Shown here: positions 1-10,134 of the stretch, in pieces
Layout: every line of letters starts with the position of its first letter
Numbering within the stretch: the stretch's first letter is position 1
From: JBEATZ01 sp041178545
GTDB lineage: Bacteria > Planctomycetota > UBA1135 > UBA2386
Assembly: GCA_041178545.1 (NCBI GenBank)
Contig: JBEGVB010000150.1
Coordinates: 1 to 28,508 of the forward strand
Length of the DNA: 28,508 nucleotides
Direction: 5' to 3'
The notes under the pieces: generated by a model
What the model was told of the DNA's origin: nothing
Database searches by the model: none
The model's input: the letters and a program-made list of their open reading frames with translations, nothing else
Made by a program: the position numbers and the translations under genes

Positions 1-3000
1 CCAGCTGGGCCGTCTCCGGCATGGCGGGGATGCGTTGCTCGCCGGCGAGGATCGCCCGAGCGAGCACCATCTGCGGCGTGTCCGCGTAGGTCGCGAGGCG
101 CCTGAGCTCGAACAGTGCCTCCTGGCCGCGCCCTTCCTCGGCAAGGCGGTCTGCGCGCCACCGCCACAGGCCCAGTGAGTGCGGCATCGCCCGCTGCAGC
201 TTCTCCACCTCCACCAGCGCCTCTCCAGAGCCGAAGCGTGCCAGCAACAACTCGAGGGAACGCATCATGGGCGCGTTCCCCTCGAGTCCGTCCGCACACC
301 GTGCAAGGTGGCCCGCGAGCAGGGCCCGGGCGCGGACGTCGGGCAGCTTGCGTTCACTGTCGGAGTCCTTGGCCCGTTCGTGCTCCTCGAAGAGGAAGTG
401 CACTGCTGGTCCCATCGGGCCCTGGGCCGCGATGATGCTTCGCGCCGTTGCGCGCATGGCAGACGCGAGGATCGTGTCACCGGCTGCGGAGAGCTGGCTC
501 GCCACGAAGAAGTACAGCTGCAGGACGGGCAGCAGTTCCTCGCCCGTGGCCTCGTTGCGCAGCGTGTCGAGCAGTGCGAGTGCCTCACGCGGCCTGCCGG
601 CCGCGAGCAGCGATTGCGCATCGGTGACGCGCACGTCAGCTGCCTCGGGCTGCTTCATCCAGAGGTCCGCGAGGATCTGGGTGGCCACCTCGGGCTGGCC
701 GCGTGCCGCTGCCTCCGCGGCCAGTTCCCGCATCGCATGGACCATCAGTCGACCGGGGACCAGGGCATCGGGTCGCGCCGCCAGGGCGCGCAACTCGGCT
801 CGCACTGGTTCCGGCACCACGTAGCCGGGCCTCGACGCGCAGTGCACCACCTCGCCGAGGAGCGCGAGCGAACGGTCGCCAGCGGCAAATGCTGCCGCAT
901 GGGCTGCAGAGGCGGCGGCAAGGTCGCCACGGGCCCACTGCGTCCGTGCGGTGAGCAGTGCCAGCGAGGGGGATGCCGGGGCAGCCTGCCGGAGCTCGAG
1001 CAGGATCGACTCGGCCTCGGCCGCCAGCCTGTCGTCCTGCAGGAGGGCGATGGTCTCGAGCGCGCGCTCCTTCTGTGGGTCCGTGAGGCGCCGCAGGTCG
1101 ACGCCCACCGCGTTGGGGGCGACCTGCGCACAGAGTGCCACCGTGAGCTGCGCGAGCAGGTCGGATGCGTCGCGTGTCGCCTGTTGCGTGGCGAGCTTGC
1201 GCCCCAGCTCGGACTGGCCGAGCCGCAGGGCCAGGGCCGCGTCGGTCACCGGGTCTGCCTGCCGCACCGCAGCTGCCGCACGCTCGTACTGGTCCCGCGC
1301 GACGAGCAGGCGGGCAAGCGTCTCGGCGCCCTTGGTGCCGTCGGGGAAGCTGACTGCGGCAAGGTAGTGGCGTTCGGCAACGGGGAGGCGTCCGAGCTCG
1401 AGTGCCAGGTCCCCGGCCATCAGGAAGGCCTTGCCGTCGCGCACGTCCTCGACGTCCTCGAGGCCCAGCACCGAGTCGAGCACTGCGGCAGCTCCCATCG
1501 GCTTGTCCGCGACCTGCAGGGCACGCGCCGTGCGCAACCAGTCGGTCGCGCTGGTGCGGTCGCCCGCGAGGAGCAGCGACTGCTGTTGGAGGGCAAACGT
1601 CTCGAGGTCGGAGTCAGGGCTCACCCTCGAACGGCCCCGCAGCATCTCGGCAACGGCGCCGGCGAGTTCGGTCAGCGCGAGCCGGTCCTCGCCGGCCATG
1701 GCGCGACCCTGTGCGAGGTTTGCCTCAGCAGCCTCGTGCTCGCCGACCAGGCTGTGCCCGCGCGCAAGCAGGGCGTGCACGACTGCCGAGGGCTCGGTGT
1801 TGGCCGGGCTCCGCAGCAGGGCCGCCACGGCGACCCGGTCCTCGCCCTCGATGGCGCTGCGGAGCAGCGACTGCCACATGCCCGGGGTCGAGGTGGACCT
1901 GCGGAGCGCGAGGGCGAGCAGGTCGCTCACCTCGCCACCGCTCACCTGCCGTGCCTCGAGCAGCAGTGCGGCGATCTCGCCGTCCTCGGGGTGGAGCACG
2001 TTCGCCTTCTCGAGCAGTGCGACGGCGCCGGTGATGTCTCCCGACAGGAGTGCTGCCTTGCCCTCGAGGAGCCTCGGCCACCTGGACCACGGGAACTTGT
2101 CGATGGCGCGCCGTGCGCAGGCACGCGCGACGTTGAACACCCGGTTCGCGAGTGCCGCCTCGGCGCAGTTGACGAGTGCCACCGGCGTGGGCACGTCGGG
2201 CAGGTCGATGTTGCGTCGCAGGCACTGGTTGAGCAGGCTCGGACCGTTCTGGCCCGAGGGCGCGTAGCTCATGTCCGCAGCCCGTGCCAGCACGGTCAGG
2301 ACCTCCTCGCTGCGCGGGTAGAGCTGCGATGCCTCCATCGCGGTGCTCAGTGCCGCACTGGCGAGTCCTTGTGCGATCTGCCAGTTGGCCTTCGACAGCC
2401 GGGGCTGCAGGTCGTCGGTGCGCCCGGGTGCGGCCATCCAGTCGGCGTAGGTCCGCTCGATGGCCTCCTGGCCTGCATCCAGCGTCTGCTGGGCATCGAC
2501 CCGGAGCTGCATCACCACGTGGAAGAAGTCGTCGCCGATGGTGGGCTTGGGCAGCTTGGCCATCAGCCGGGACGCGGGCTCCGTGTGCGCCTCCACCTGC
2601 CCCGCGTCACCGCGCAACTGGGCTGCGAGCCCGTAGGCGAGGTGGAGGGTCAGGTTGACCGGGACCCCTGCCTTCAGCATCGTGTCCGCGGCATCCCCGA
2701 CGCGGACGAGCCCATCGGCGTCGCCGAGTCGCCACAGCGCCTCTGCCTTGAGGGACATCAGGTTGCCCATCCGCGCGTCCACGGCCTTCCTGCGCACCGC
2801 TTCCTCGACCATCGCGTCGGGCAGGAAGCGTTCGGCCACCTGGACCGCGGACCGGTACAGCCCGTCCCGCAGGTGGAGGCTGGCCTCCAGTGTCGCGCCC
2901 TCGACCGAGTACTCGTGGTCGAAGAGCAGCAGGTAGATCTCGCACAGCGCGATCACGTCGTCGATGCGGCCTGCCTGCTCCAGTGCGAACGTGAGTGCAC

Positions 3001-3751
3001 GCCACGCCGCGACCGGCTGGCCACCCGCAGGCAGGCTGTCGCGGAAGAACACGAGGGCCTCCTGGATCTGGCTGCGCAGCTTCTGCAGCTGCGGGCCGAG
3101 GCCCAGCCACACCTGCTGCAGGCGTGCCTGTGCAGCGTAGAGCTTGCCCAGCTCCTCGTAGCCGCGCTGCACTCCCGGGTCGCCCTCGGGGCGGTACAGG
3201 TAGGTGAGCATCGCACGGATCGCCTCGCGCTCCTTCTCCGAGCCGATGTCGCGGCTCACCTGCGAGGAGACGTCCGCAAGCTGCTGCTTGTACGCGACCT
3301 GGCACGCCTCGCCCGCGAGCTCGAGCCCGCGGCCGAAACCAGGGTTCTCGCGCAGGAAGTCGAATGCCGCGAGGCGGGCAGCCTCCCCTCGTCCGAGTGA
3401 GGCCAGCAACCAGATGCGCGTGAGGCGCAGGTCTGGCCGGTTGCTGTTGGGCATCGTGAGCAGCTCCTCGAGGTCCTGCAGCGACCTGCGGAGGTTGTTG
3501 GTCTGCTGGTGCGCCCGGTGACGGATCGAGAGCAGCCTGGCGCGCAGCTCCGGCTGTTCGTTCAGGCTGTCGCTGCGTTCCGCGAAGTCGAGCAGGCGCA
3601 CGGCCTCCTCCGGTCGGTCCGCGACCAGGGCTGCCTCTGCCTCCTCCAGTGCGCTCTCGGGGCCGGCCAGGCCGAGGGCCGCGTAGCCGATCGTGATGCC
3701 GAGTGCGGCGAGGGTTACGACCACGAAGAGGATGATGCTCCGGCGGAACAT
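1..3751 (-). CDS. Very large membrane-anchored TPR-like protein (partial, C-terminus outside window)
   Basis: An open frame on the minus strand runs from ATG at 3751 to the left edge, giving 1250 residues with no stop that I found. Residues 1-29 are a basic start (MFRR) and a hydrophobic run (SIILFVVVTLAALGITIGYA), so a signal anchor or signal peptide. The rest is helical, Ala/Leu/Glu-rich repeat sequence of TPR type (for example 'RPEEAVRLLDFAER' and 'GRPREALALLDTLRNEA'), with no enzyme motif seen. Such repeat solenoids usually scaffold protein-protein contacts; here the body would lie outside the inner membrane. The start is 19 bases after the stop of the NtrC-type regulator, so the two are probably co-transcribed. 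No clear Shine-Dalgarno site is present. The target of the repeats is unknown. All long frames on the opposite strand here are codon-bias shadows. Confidence 0.85.
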   Translation of the reverse strand, partial: MFRRSIILFVVVTLAALGITIGYAALGLAGPESALEEAEAALVADRPEEAVRLLDFAERSDSLNEQPELRARLLSIRHRAHQQTNNLRRSLQDLEELLTMPNSNRPDLRLTRIWLLASLGRGEAARLAAFDFLRENPGFGRGLELAGEACQVAYKQQLADVSSQVSRDIGSEKEREAIRAMLTYLYRPEGDPGVQRGYEELGKLYAAQARLQQVWLGLGPQLQKLRSQIQEALVFFRDSLPAGGQPVAAWRALTFALEQAGRIDDVIALCEIYLLLFDHEYSVEGATLEASLHLRDGLYRSAVQVAERFLPDAMVEEAVRRKAVDARMGNLMSLKAEALWRLGDADGLVRVGDAADTMLKAGVPVNLTLHLAYGLAAQLRGDAGQVEAHTEPASRLMAKLPKPTIGDDFFHVVMQLRVDAQQTLDAGQEAIERTYADWMAAPGRTDDLQPRLSKANWQIAQGLASAALSTAMEASQLYPRSEEVLTVLARAADMSYAPSGQNGPSLLNQCLRRNIDLPDVPTPVALVNCAEAALANRVFNVARACARRAIDKFPWSRWPRLLEGKAALLSGDITGAVALLEKANVLHPEDGEIAALLLEARQVSGGEVSDLLALALRRSTSTPGMWQSLLRSAIEGEDRVAVAALLRSPANTEPSAVVHALLARGHSLVGEHEAAEANLAQGRAMAGEDRLALTELAGAVAEMLRGRSRVSPDSDLETFALQQQSLLLAGDRTSATDWLRTARALQVADKPMGAAAVLDSVLGLEDVEDVRDGKAFLMAGDLALELGRLPVAERHYLAAVSFPDGTKGAETLARLLVARDQYERAAAAVRQADPVTDAALALRLGQSELGRKLATQQATRDASDLLAQLTVALCAQVAPNAVGVDLRRLTDPQKERALETIALLQDDRLAAEAESILLELRQAAPASPSLALLTARTQWARGDLAAASAAHAAAFAAGDRSLALLGEVVHCASRPGYVVPEPVRAELRALAARPDALVPGRLMVHAMRELAAEAAARGQPEVATQILADLWMKQPEAADVRVTDAQSLLAAGRPREALALLDTLRNEATGEELLPVLQLYFFVASQLSAAGDTILASAMRATARSIIAAQGPMGPAVHFLFEEHERAKDSDSERKLPDVRARALLAGHLARCADGLEGNAPMMRSLELLLARFGSGEALVEVEKLQRAMPHSLGLWRWRADRLAEEGRGQEALFELRRLATYADTPQMVLARAILAGEQRIPAMPETAQL

Positions 3752-3770
3752 GGGTTTGGCCAGTGTAGCG

Positions 3771-5138
<1,368 letters not shown>

Positions 5139-5205
5139 GGGTCGCAGGGACGCGACGGGTCGCGTCCTCCAGACCCCAGTTCATCGGCTGCGACGGGGTC
5201 CCGGC

Positions 5206-6246
5206 TCAGGTCCGGTCCGGTGACGGCAGCAGGAAGTCGATGGCAACGGCCTGGTCGGGCGTTCGGCGCGCAAGCGCCTCGCCACCGTGGGACAGGGTGA
5301 GGGCCTGGACGACGGGCAGCGCGAGCCCGTGCGCGGTCCCGCGCAGGGCCCGTGCCGCGAACCAGGGCTCGAACGTGGCCGGCAGCCGCCAGTGGGCGAA
5401 CGCCGTGCCGGCAAGTCGCACACGCAGCCTCGCGCTCCCGGGAAACCTCGACACCACCCAGTGCACCGAGGCGCCACTGTCTCGGAACTCGCGGCAGAGG
5501 CTTGCCAGGGCGACGAGTGCGGGGCGCGCCACGTCCTCGTCGAGGAGCACCGGGACCGCGGTCGCGTCCGGTTCGCGCAGCACGGGCATGCCGGGTGCCG
5601 CCTCGTTCGCCGCTGCAACAGCGAGGGCATGGAGGTCCAGGGCCCTGCGCTGCTGCGGCGCCGAGGCGGCTCGGTTGACCAGGCGCAGTCGTTCCACGGC
5701 GGCCCGGATCCGGTCCATTCCCTCGCGCAGCGCGCTGAGCGTCGGGCGGAGCGACGCGTCCTTGGGGTCGACGAGCGCCTCGAGCAGCTGCAGGTGACCG
5801 CTGGCGACGAGCAGTGGGTTGTTCACCTCGTCGGCGACCCCGCGCGCCAGGTCCTGGAAGACCTCCTCGGCCGGGCGGTCGCTGCCGCAGAGCAGGTGGC
5901 GGAGGACCGCAGCAGGTTGGCCCGGCAGCCAGGGCTTCGTCAGGATCCTGCCGCCGAGTCGCCGCGCCATCGGCTCCAGCACGGGCTCCGATGCTGCATG
6001 GCCCGTGAGGCACACTCCCAGGTCTGGGTGCTGCGCACGGAGCATCCGCAGTGCGCCCAGTCCCTCGGCATCGCAACACGCGCCGGATGCGAAGACTGCG
6101 TCGGGCTGGAACTCGCCCAGTGCGCCGGCCTCCTCGAACAGCCCGCGGAACTCCCGTACCGTGGGCCCTGACGGCAGGGAACGCAGTTCCGTGGCCAGGT
6201 CGGCGAGGTCGTCTCCCAGCAGTGCGATGCGTGCCCGGGGTTCCAT
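5206..6246 (-). CDS. Receiver-like plus histidine-kinase-like protein with lost catalytic residues
   Basis: 346 residues from ATG at 6246; a longer frame reaches 6789 but its upstream part is not protein-like. Residues 1-120 resemble a response-regulator receiver: the C-terminal Lys is kept ('ILTKPW', K104), but the phospho-acceptor strand reads 'DAVFASGACCD', with no Asp at the expected place. Residues 125-200 match a HisKA dimerisation helix, where the usual HEVNNPL box reads DEVNNPL (139-145): the His that is phosphorylated is Asp. Residues 205-346 match a GHKL ATPase shape; the last part ('HGLALPVVQALTLSHGG') is G2-like, while the N-box Asn and the DxGxG motif are not recognisable. It is cytoplasmic, with no membrane segment. 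It probably acts as a non-catalytic partner of the adjacent NtrC-type regulator. Reading it as a kinase pseudoenzyme is firm from sequence; its job is unknown. Confidence 0.85.
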   Translation of the reverse strand: MEPRARIALLGDDLADLATELRSLPSGPTVREFRGLFEEAGALGEFQPDAVFASGACCDAEGLGALRMLRAQHPDLGVCLTGHAASEPVLEPMARRLGGRILTKPWLPGQPAAVLRHLLCGSDRPAEEVFQDLARGVADEVNNPLLVASGHLQLLEALVDPKDASLRPTLSALREGMDRIRAAVERLRLVNRAASAPQQRRALDLHALAVAAANEAAPGMPVLREPDATAVPVLLDEDVARPALVALASLCREFRDSGASVHWVVSRFPGSARLRVRLAGTAFAHWRLPATFEPWFAARALRGTAHGLALPVVQALTLSHGGEALARRTPDQAVAIDFLLPSPDRT

Positions 6247-6806
6247 GGTCGAGGTGGGCGCAGCAGTGCAGGAGGTCGTCCCGGCATGTGTCCGCCCGCA
6301 CCGGATGCTAGCGGCCGCTGCGGGTCCGCGCACGTTGCATGAGGCAGGTCCCCACGGCTGCCGATAACTCCCCGACGTGTCGAGCGAGCGGAGCCAAGGC
6401 CGGGTCGGGTGCGGCACCGGGGTGACGGAAGCACCCCGGTGGCAACTCCGTCTGCTCCCCGGGACGCCGTCCCGGGCGTGCGATGCCGGTGTGCCGCTGG
6501 TGCGCGAGTGCCGCGACACGCGCGGCGGCGGTTCGCCTGCAGTCTGGCAGTCCGTCCGCGAGCGCCTGCGACACGCAGCTTCGCACGTGGTGCAGCAGGC
6601 CGGTGGCCCGGCGGGTCGTCCGCTCGCCCGGTTCCGACACGCGGCACGGCACGGTGGTGCCTCGACCCTCCTGTCACGTGCCCGGTCGCTGCTGAAGCAC
6701 CTGGTCGCGCGGCTTGCGCACGGTGGGGGCGTGTGACCATGCTTGTCCCCGCGATGCGCACCTCCTCCGCAGCGAACGCTCGACCGCACCTGCGGGGAGG
6801 CGATGC
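6247..6806. other. 560-base divergent intergenic region with two strong hairpins
   Basis: This lies between the minus-strand regulator operon and the plus-strand glycosyltransferase operon. No frame looks like a gene: the frames that exist are Arg/Ala/Pro-rich and resemble no family. It holds a perfect 10-base-pair inverted repeat (6415-6424 with 6432-6441, loop ACGGAAG) and, 16 bases on, a perfect 8-base-pair one (6458-6465 with 6469-6476, loop GCC). There is no TA dinucleotide from about 6366 to 6806, so no ordinary -10 box sits close to the plus-strand operon; the nearest TA-containing site is TAACTC near 6364. If transcription begins there, the hairpins lie in a long leader; otherwise they may belong to an RNA gene or an operator. 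No known riboswitch or structural RNA was recognised. Confidence 0.5.
6305..6310 (-). promoter_or_regulatory. Candidate -10 element of the kinase-like/NtrC/TPR operon
   Basis: Minus-strand TAGCAT in the context GC-TAGCAT-CC, 58 bases before the ATG at 6246. It matches the GCTAnnnTCC pattern found upstream of other operons in the window. No TTGACA-like -35 is visible at the normal spacing. Weak evidence alone. Confidence 0.3.
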
Positions 6807-7784
6807 ATGACCGTCCCCCTGACCGGCAACGTGCCCGTGATCAGCGTGGTCGTCCCGATCTACAACGAGCGGGAGAACATCGAGCCGCTGCACCGAGCGC
6901 TCACGTTCGCCATGCGCAACCTCGGGCATCCCTACGAACTCGTGTTCGTGGACGACGGGAGCAGGGACGGCAGCAGGGACAGGCTCCGCGCCGTCGCCGC
7001 GGACGACCCAGCAGTCGTCCTCGTCCTGTTCCGTCGCAACTACGGCCAGACCGCCGCCATGGCAGCCGGGTTCGCGCGTGCGCGCGGTGAGACGGTCGTG
7101 ACCATGGACGGCGACCTGCAGAACGACCCTGCGGACATCGCACGCCTCGTCGGCAAGCTCGACGAGGGCTGGGACGTCGTGTGCGGCTGGCGTCGCCACC
7201 GCAAGGACAAGCTCGCCACGCGCCTGCTCCCCAGCAGGCTGGCCAACTTCCTCATCGCGCTGGTGACCGGTGCGCGGATCCACGACACGGGCTGTTCGCT
7301 CAAGGCGTACCGCGCGTGGGTGGTGAAGAGCCTCAACCTGTACTCGGACATGCACCGGTTCATGGCCGCACTCGGGGCAGGCATCGGGGCCCGCATCACC
7401 GAGCTGCCCGTGCGACACCACCCGCGCCAGCACGGCAGCTCGAAGTACGGCCTCGGCCGCATCTTCAGGGTCCTCGCAGACCTACTCGTCATCAAGATGC
7501 TCATCCAGTTCGCAGCGCACCCGATCCGCTGGTTCTTCACCCTCGCGCTGCCGATGTTCCTCGTGTCGCCGGTGCTGTTCGCGCTGGGCCTCGTCAAGTT
7601 CACCCGCGCGGGCAGCCTCGAGCTCGCACCCAAGATGGAACTCGACTTCTTCGCCGCCGGCGCGGTCACGCTGCTCGTGGCAGTCAACGTGATCCTGCTC
7701 GGCTTCCTGGCCGAGCTGCAGATCAAGGTGTCCCAGTTCTTCCGCCAGCGCATCTCCATCACCGCCAGGGAGGCGAGCCGATGA
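6807..7784 (+). CDS. Family 2 glycosyltransferase, polyprenyl-phosphate sugar synthase type
   Basis: 325 residues. The start at ATG 6807 follows GGAGG (6796-6800) by six bases; an in-frame extension to 6714 is not protein-like. The GT-A fold has 'VFVDDGSRDGS' (47-57), the metal-binding DGD (101-103, followed by LQNDP) and the C-terminal 'GSSKYG' (210-215). Two membrane helices follow (about 240-262 and 280-302). This is the layout of DPM1/GtrB-like enzymes, which move a sugar from a nucleotide donor onto a polyprenyl phosphate at the cytoplasmic face of the membrane. The gene overlaps the next one by ATGA, so the two are translationally coupled. The sugar and the final glycan cannot be told from sequence. 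Confidence 0.93.
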   Translation: MTVPLTGNVPVISVVVPIYNERENIEPLHRALTFAMRNLGHPYELVFVDDGSRDGSRDRLRAVAADDPAVVLVLFRRNYGQTAAMAAGFARARGETVVTMDGDLQNDPADIARLVGKLDEGWDVVCGWRRHRKDKLATRLLPSRLANFLIALVTGARIHDTGCSLKAYRAWVVKSLNLYSDMHRFMAALGAGIGARITELPVRHHPRQHGSSKYGLGRIFRVLADLLVIKMLIQFAAHPIRWFFTLALPMFLVSPVLFALGLVKFTRAGSLELAPKMELDFFAAGAVTLLVAVNVILLGFLAELQIKVSQFFRQRISITAREASR

Positions 7785-9868
7785 GCCAGGACGTCCTCGT
7801 CTCCGTGGTGGTGCCTGTCTCGCGCGGCGACGTCCGTGCTGCGCAGGTTGCAGAAGGCATCGCGCCCCAGATGCTTCGCGCAGGCTTCCCCTGCGAGTTC
7901 CTGTTCGTGCTGGACGGCCCGGTCGGCCCGCTCGAGCACCAGTTGCGGGCCCTGCAGTGCGGTTGTCCCGTGCAGGTGGTCCAGCTGCAGGGCGGCGGGC
8001 TCGGCGAGTCGATCGCACTCTCTGCAGGCGTGGCAAAGGCGAGGGGCCGCTACATCGTCAACGCTCCGCCCTACCTGCAGATCGAGCCGGAGGACGTGGT
8101 CAAGGTCGTCATCGCACTCGCCGCGGGTGCGGACTGCGTGGCGACGTGGCGTTCCACGCGCGTCGACCCGTGGCTCAACCAGCTGCAGTCCTCGGTCTTC
8201 AACGCCGTGCTGCGGCTGGTCATGGGCATCCCGTTCCACGACCTCAATTCCAGCACCCGCGGCTTCCAGCGCCGGGTGCTCGAGGAGGTCGCCGTCTACG
8301 GCGAGCTCTACCGGTTCATCCCCGTGCTCGCGCGGCAACAAGGCTTCCGCGTCGAGGAGGTCAAGGTCCGTCACCGCGAGGAGATGGGTCGGCGTGGCTT
8401 CTACGGGATCGGCGTCTACCTGCGCCGCGTCCTCGACATCCTCGCGATCACCTTCCTCACCCGATTCACCCAGCGACCGCTGCGGTTCTTCGGGTACGTG
8501 GGCTTCATCGCCATCGTGCTGGGCCTCCTGATGGTGGCACAGCCCCTCTACGCGAAGATCTTCGGCGAGGGCAGCCTGCAGGACCGACCGCTCTTCGTGA
8601 TGGGCGCGATCCTCGGGACCTTCGGCGTGCAGCTCATCGGCTTCGGCCTGATCGGCGAGATCATCATCTTCACGCAGGCCCCGAACCTCCGGGACTACAA
8701 GCTCGAGGAGCCACCGCCCGGCGAGCCACCGCCCGGAGGCGGCGCGCCCACCCCGGGCAGTGGGACTGCGGCGGCCGTCGCACCGCCAGCTCCCGCGGCC
8801 ACGTCGAGTGTCCACGTGCAGGGTGGCCCGCTCCCGTTGCGCGTGCGCGACCTGCTGCCCGGTGAGGATGCCCAGTGGGACGCATTCGTGCGCGCGCACC
8901 CGCAGGGCACGTTCTTCCACCTGAGCGGATGGTCCCGTGTCGTGCAGGAGGTCTTCCACCACGTGCCGCACCCGTTGGTGGTGGAGTGCGGCCGCGAGTG
9001 GCGTGGCATCCTCCCGCTCGCGTGGGTCCGCAGCCCCTTCGTCGGGCGCAACCTGGTGAGCATCCCCTATGCCGTCTACGGCGGCGTGCTCGCGCACGAC
9101 GAGGCCGCGCAGGAGCAACTGCTCGAGAGCTCCGCACGCATTGGCAAGGACCTCGGCTGTGGCTACGTCGAGCTGCGCCACCTCGAACAGCGGCCGGGAC
9201 AGCGCGTCGAGTCGAAGCTCTACGTGACCTTCCGCAGGGAGCTGGTGGGCGATGCCGAGGCCATCCTGCAGTCGATCCCGAAGAAGGCTCGCGCCGAGGT
9301 CCGCCGTGCGAGGGACCGGCATGGCATCACGTTGCATGCCGACTGTGACCTCGACGAGTTCTACCGGCTGTTCGCCGAGAACAAGCGGCGGCTCGGTTCG
9401 CCCGCGTTGCCGCGCCGCTGGTTCGCGGGGCTGGTGGAGGAGTTCGGGCCCGACATCGTGATGCACCGTGCCGTCGACCCGCAGGGGCGCACGCTCGCTG
9501 CCGTGATGAGCTTCCGGTTCGGCTCGACTTTGATGGCGTACTACTCCGGTTCGCTCACGGGCGTGAACGACACGGGCGTCAACGACTTCATCTACTGCGG
9601 CATCATGCAGTGGGCGGCAGCCAACGGGTTCCGGTGGTTCGACTTCGGCCGCAGCCGCGCCGAGTCGGGGCCGGCGCGCTTCAAGCACAACATGGGCTTC
9701 GAGGCCGAGCGACTGCACTACGAGTACCTGCTGCTGCGCAGCGGCGAGCACCTGCCGCAGTTCCACCCCAGCAACCCCAAGCTGGAACTTCCCCGCAGGA
9801 TCTGGTCCAAGTTGCCGCACGCGATCACGTCGGCCCTCGGTGGGCGGCTCTCGCGCTACCTGCCCTGA
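7781..9868 (+). CDS. Fusion: degenerate GT2 domain, two membrane helices, Pro-rich linker, FemAB-type acyltransferase
   Basis: 695 residues. ATG 7781 overlaps the previous stop (ATGA) and follows GGGAGG (7768-7773). Residues 1-225 are a GT2 domain related to its neighbour, but the DGD motif position reads Pro-Pro-Tyr (96-98, in 'NAPPYLQIEPEDV'), so the metal and donor site is probably lost. Two hydrophobic segments follow (about 236-257 and 270-297), then a Pro/Gly/Ala linker (310-345). Residues 350-695 resemble FemAB/GNAT-fold proteins of exopolysaccharide and exosortase-type loci ('FFHLSGWSRVV', 'SIPYAVYGGVL', 'FDFGRSRAESG'). FemAB enzymes join amino acids to a cell-wall or surface substrate using aminoacyl-tRNA. 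The fused GT2 part may bind a lipid-linked glycan made by the partner. The domain calls are firm; the substrate is inferred. Confidence 0.88.
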   Translation: MSQDVLVSVVVPVSRGDVRAAQVAEGIAPQMLRAGFPCEFLFVLDGPVGPLEHQLRALQCGCPVQVVQLQGGGLGESIALSAGVAKARGRYIVNAPPYLQIEPEDVVKVVIALAAGADCVATWRSTRVDPWLNQLQSSVFNAVLRLVMGIPFHDLNSSTRGFQRRVLEEVAVYGELYRFIPVLARQQGFRVEEVKVRHREEMGRRGFYGIGVYLRRVLDILAITFLTRFTQRPLRFFGYVGFIAIVLGLLMVAQPLYAKIFGEGSLQDRPLFVMGAILGTFGVQLIGFGLIGEIIIFTQAPNLRDYKLEEPPPGEPPPGGGAPTPGSGTAAAVAPPAPAATSSVHVQGGPLPLRVRDLLPGEDAQWDAFVRAHPQGTFFHLSGWSRVVQEVFHHVPHPLVVECGREWRGILPLAWVRSPFVGRNLVSIPYAVYGGVLAHDEAAQEQLLESSARIGKDLGCGYVELRHLEQRPGQRVESKLYVTFRRELVGDAEAILQSIPKKARAEVRRARDRHGITLHADCDLDEFYRLFAENKRRLGSPALPRRWFAGLVEEFGPDIVMHRAVDPQGRTLAAVMSFRFGSTLMAYYSGSLTGVNDTGVNDFIYCGIMQWAAANGFRWFDFGRSRAESGPARFKHNMGFEAERLHYEYLLLRSGEHLPQFHPSNPKLELPRRIWSKLPHAITSALGGRLSRYLP

Positions 9869-9873
9869 TCCCG

Positions 9874-10101
9874 ATGAACCAGCCCGAGTCCCGCCCTCCT
9901 CGCCGAGAGGAGCAGACCACCCTGTCGTGGCCGTTGATCGGCTTCTACACCAGCTGTGCACTCGTTGCGCTCGGCGCCACCGTGGCGGCGGCCAGCTGGA
10001 TGTGGAGCAAGTCGTGGGGCGGTCTCGTGGCCGGTTCCGTCCTCACGGCCGTGAGTTCGGTCACCTGCCTCACCTGCCTGCGCAGGGCGCGCATGGAGTA
10101 G
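9874..10101 (+). CDS. Small two-helix membrane protein, unknown function
   Basis: 75 residues starting MNQPESRPPRREEQTT, five bases after the stop of the FemAB fusion. There are two hydrophobic segments (about 18-42, 'WPLIGFYTSCALVALGATVA', and 46-70, 'WGGLVAGSVLTAVSSVTCL') and a basic end (RRARME). The spacing and orientation place it as the last gene of the glycosyltransferase operon. No family was recognised. Read as coding because of the tight spacing and clear membrane pattern; no ribosome-binding site is seen. Confidence 0.5.
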   Translation: MNQPESRPPRREEQTTLSWPLIGFYTSCALVALGATVAAASWMWSKSWGGLVAGSVLTAVSSVTCLTCLRRARME

Positions 10102-10114
10102 CGACGGCTCGACG

Positions 10115-10131
10115 GGGCCCCCGGAGGGTCC
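10115..10131. terminator. Possible bidirectional hairpin terminator between convergent genes
   Basis: GGGCCC (10115-10120) can pair with GGGTCC (10126-10131) with one G-T wobble and a five-base loop. It lies in the 33-base gap between the plus-strand small membrane protein and the minus-strand phosphatase. No T-run follows on either side, so it is only a candidate. Confidence 0.28.
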
Positions 10132-10134
10132 GCC

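Noticed and set aside
179..3400. 1073-residue plus-strand open frame
   Set aside because: It is the exact codon-aligned complement of the minus-strand TPR gene, and its Arg/Cys/His-rich product resembles nothing; a codon-bias shadow.
6308..6652. 114-residue minus-strand frame in the divergent gap
   Set aside because: No recognisable family, Arg/Pro-rich composition, and it spans both hairpins; treated as noncoding.
6250..6806. Sigma-54 -24/-12 promoter for the NtrC-type regulator
   Set aside because: A few GG-N9/10-GC pairs exist (for example near 6265-6285 on the minus strand), but the flanking bases do not match TGGCAC-N5-TTGC well enough.
7040..9961. 973-residue minus-strand open frame opposite the glycosyltransferase genes
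   Set aside because: The plus-strand proteins have clear family motifs; the antisense product is low-complexity and unrecognisable.
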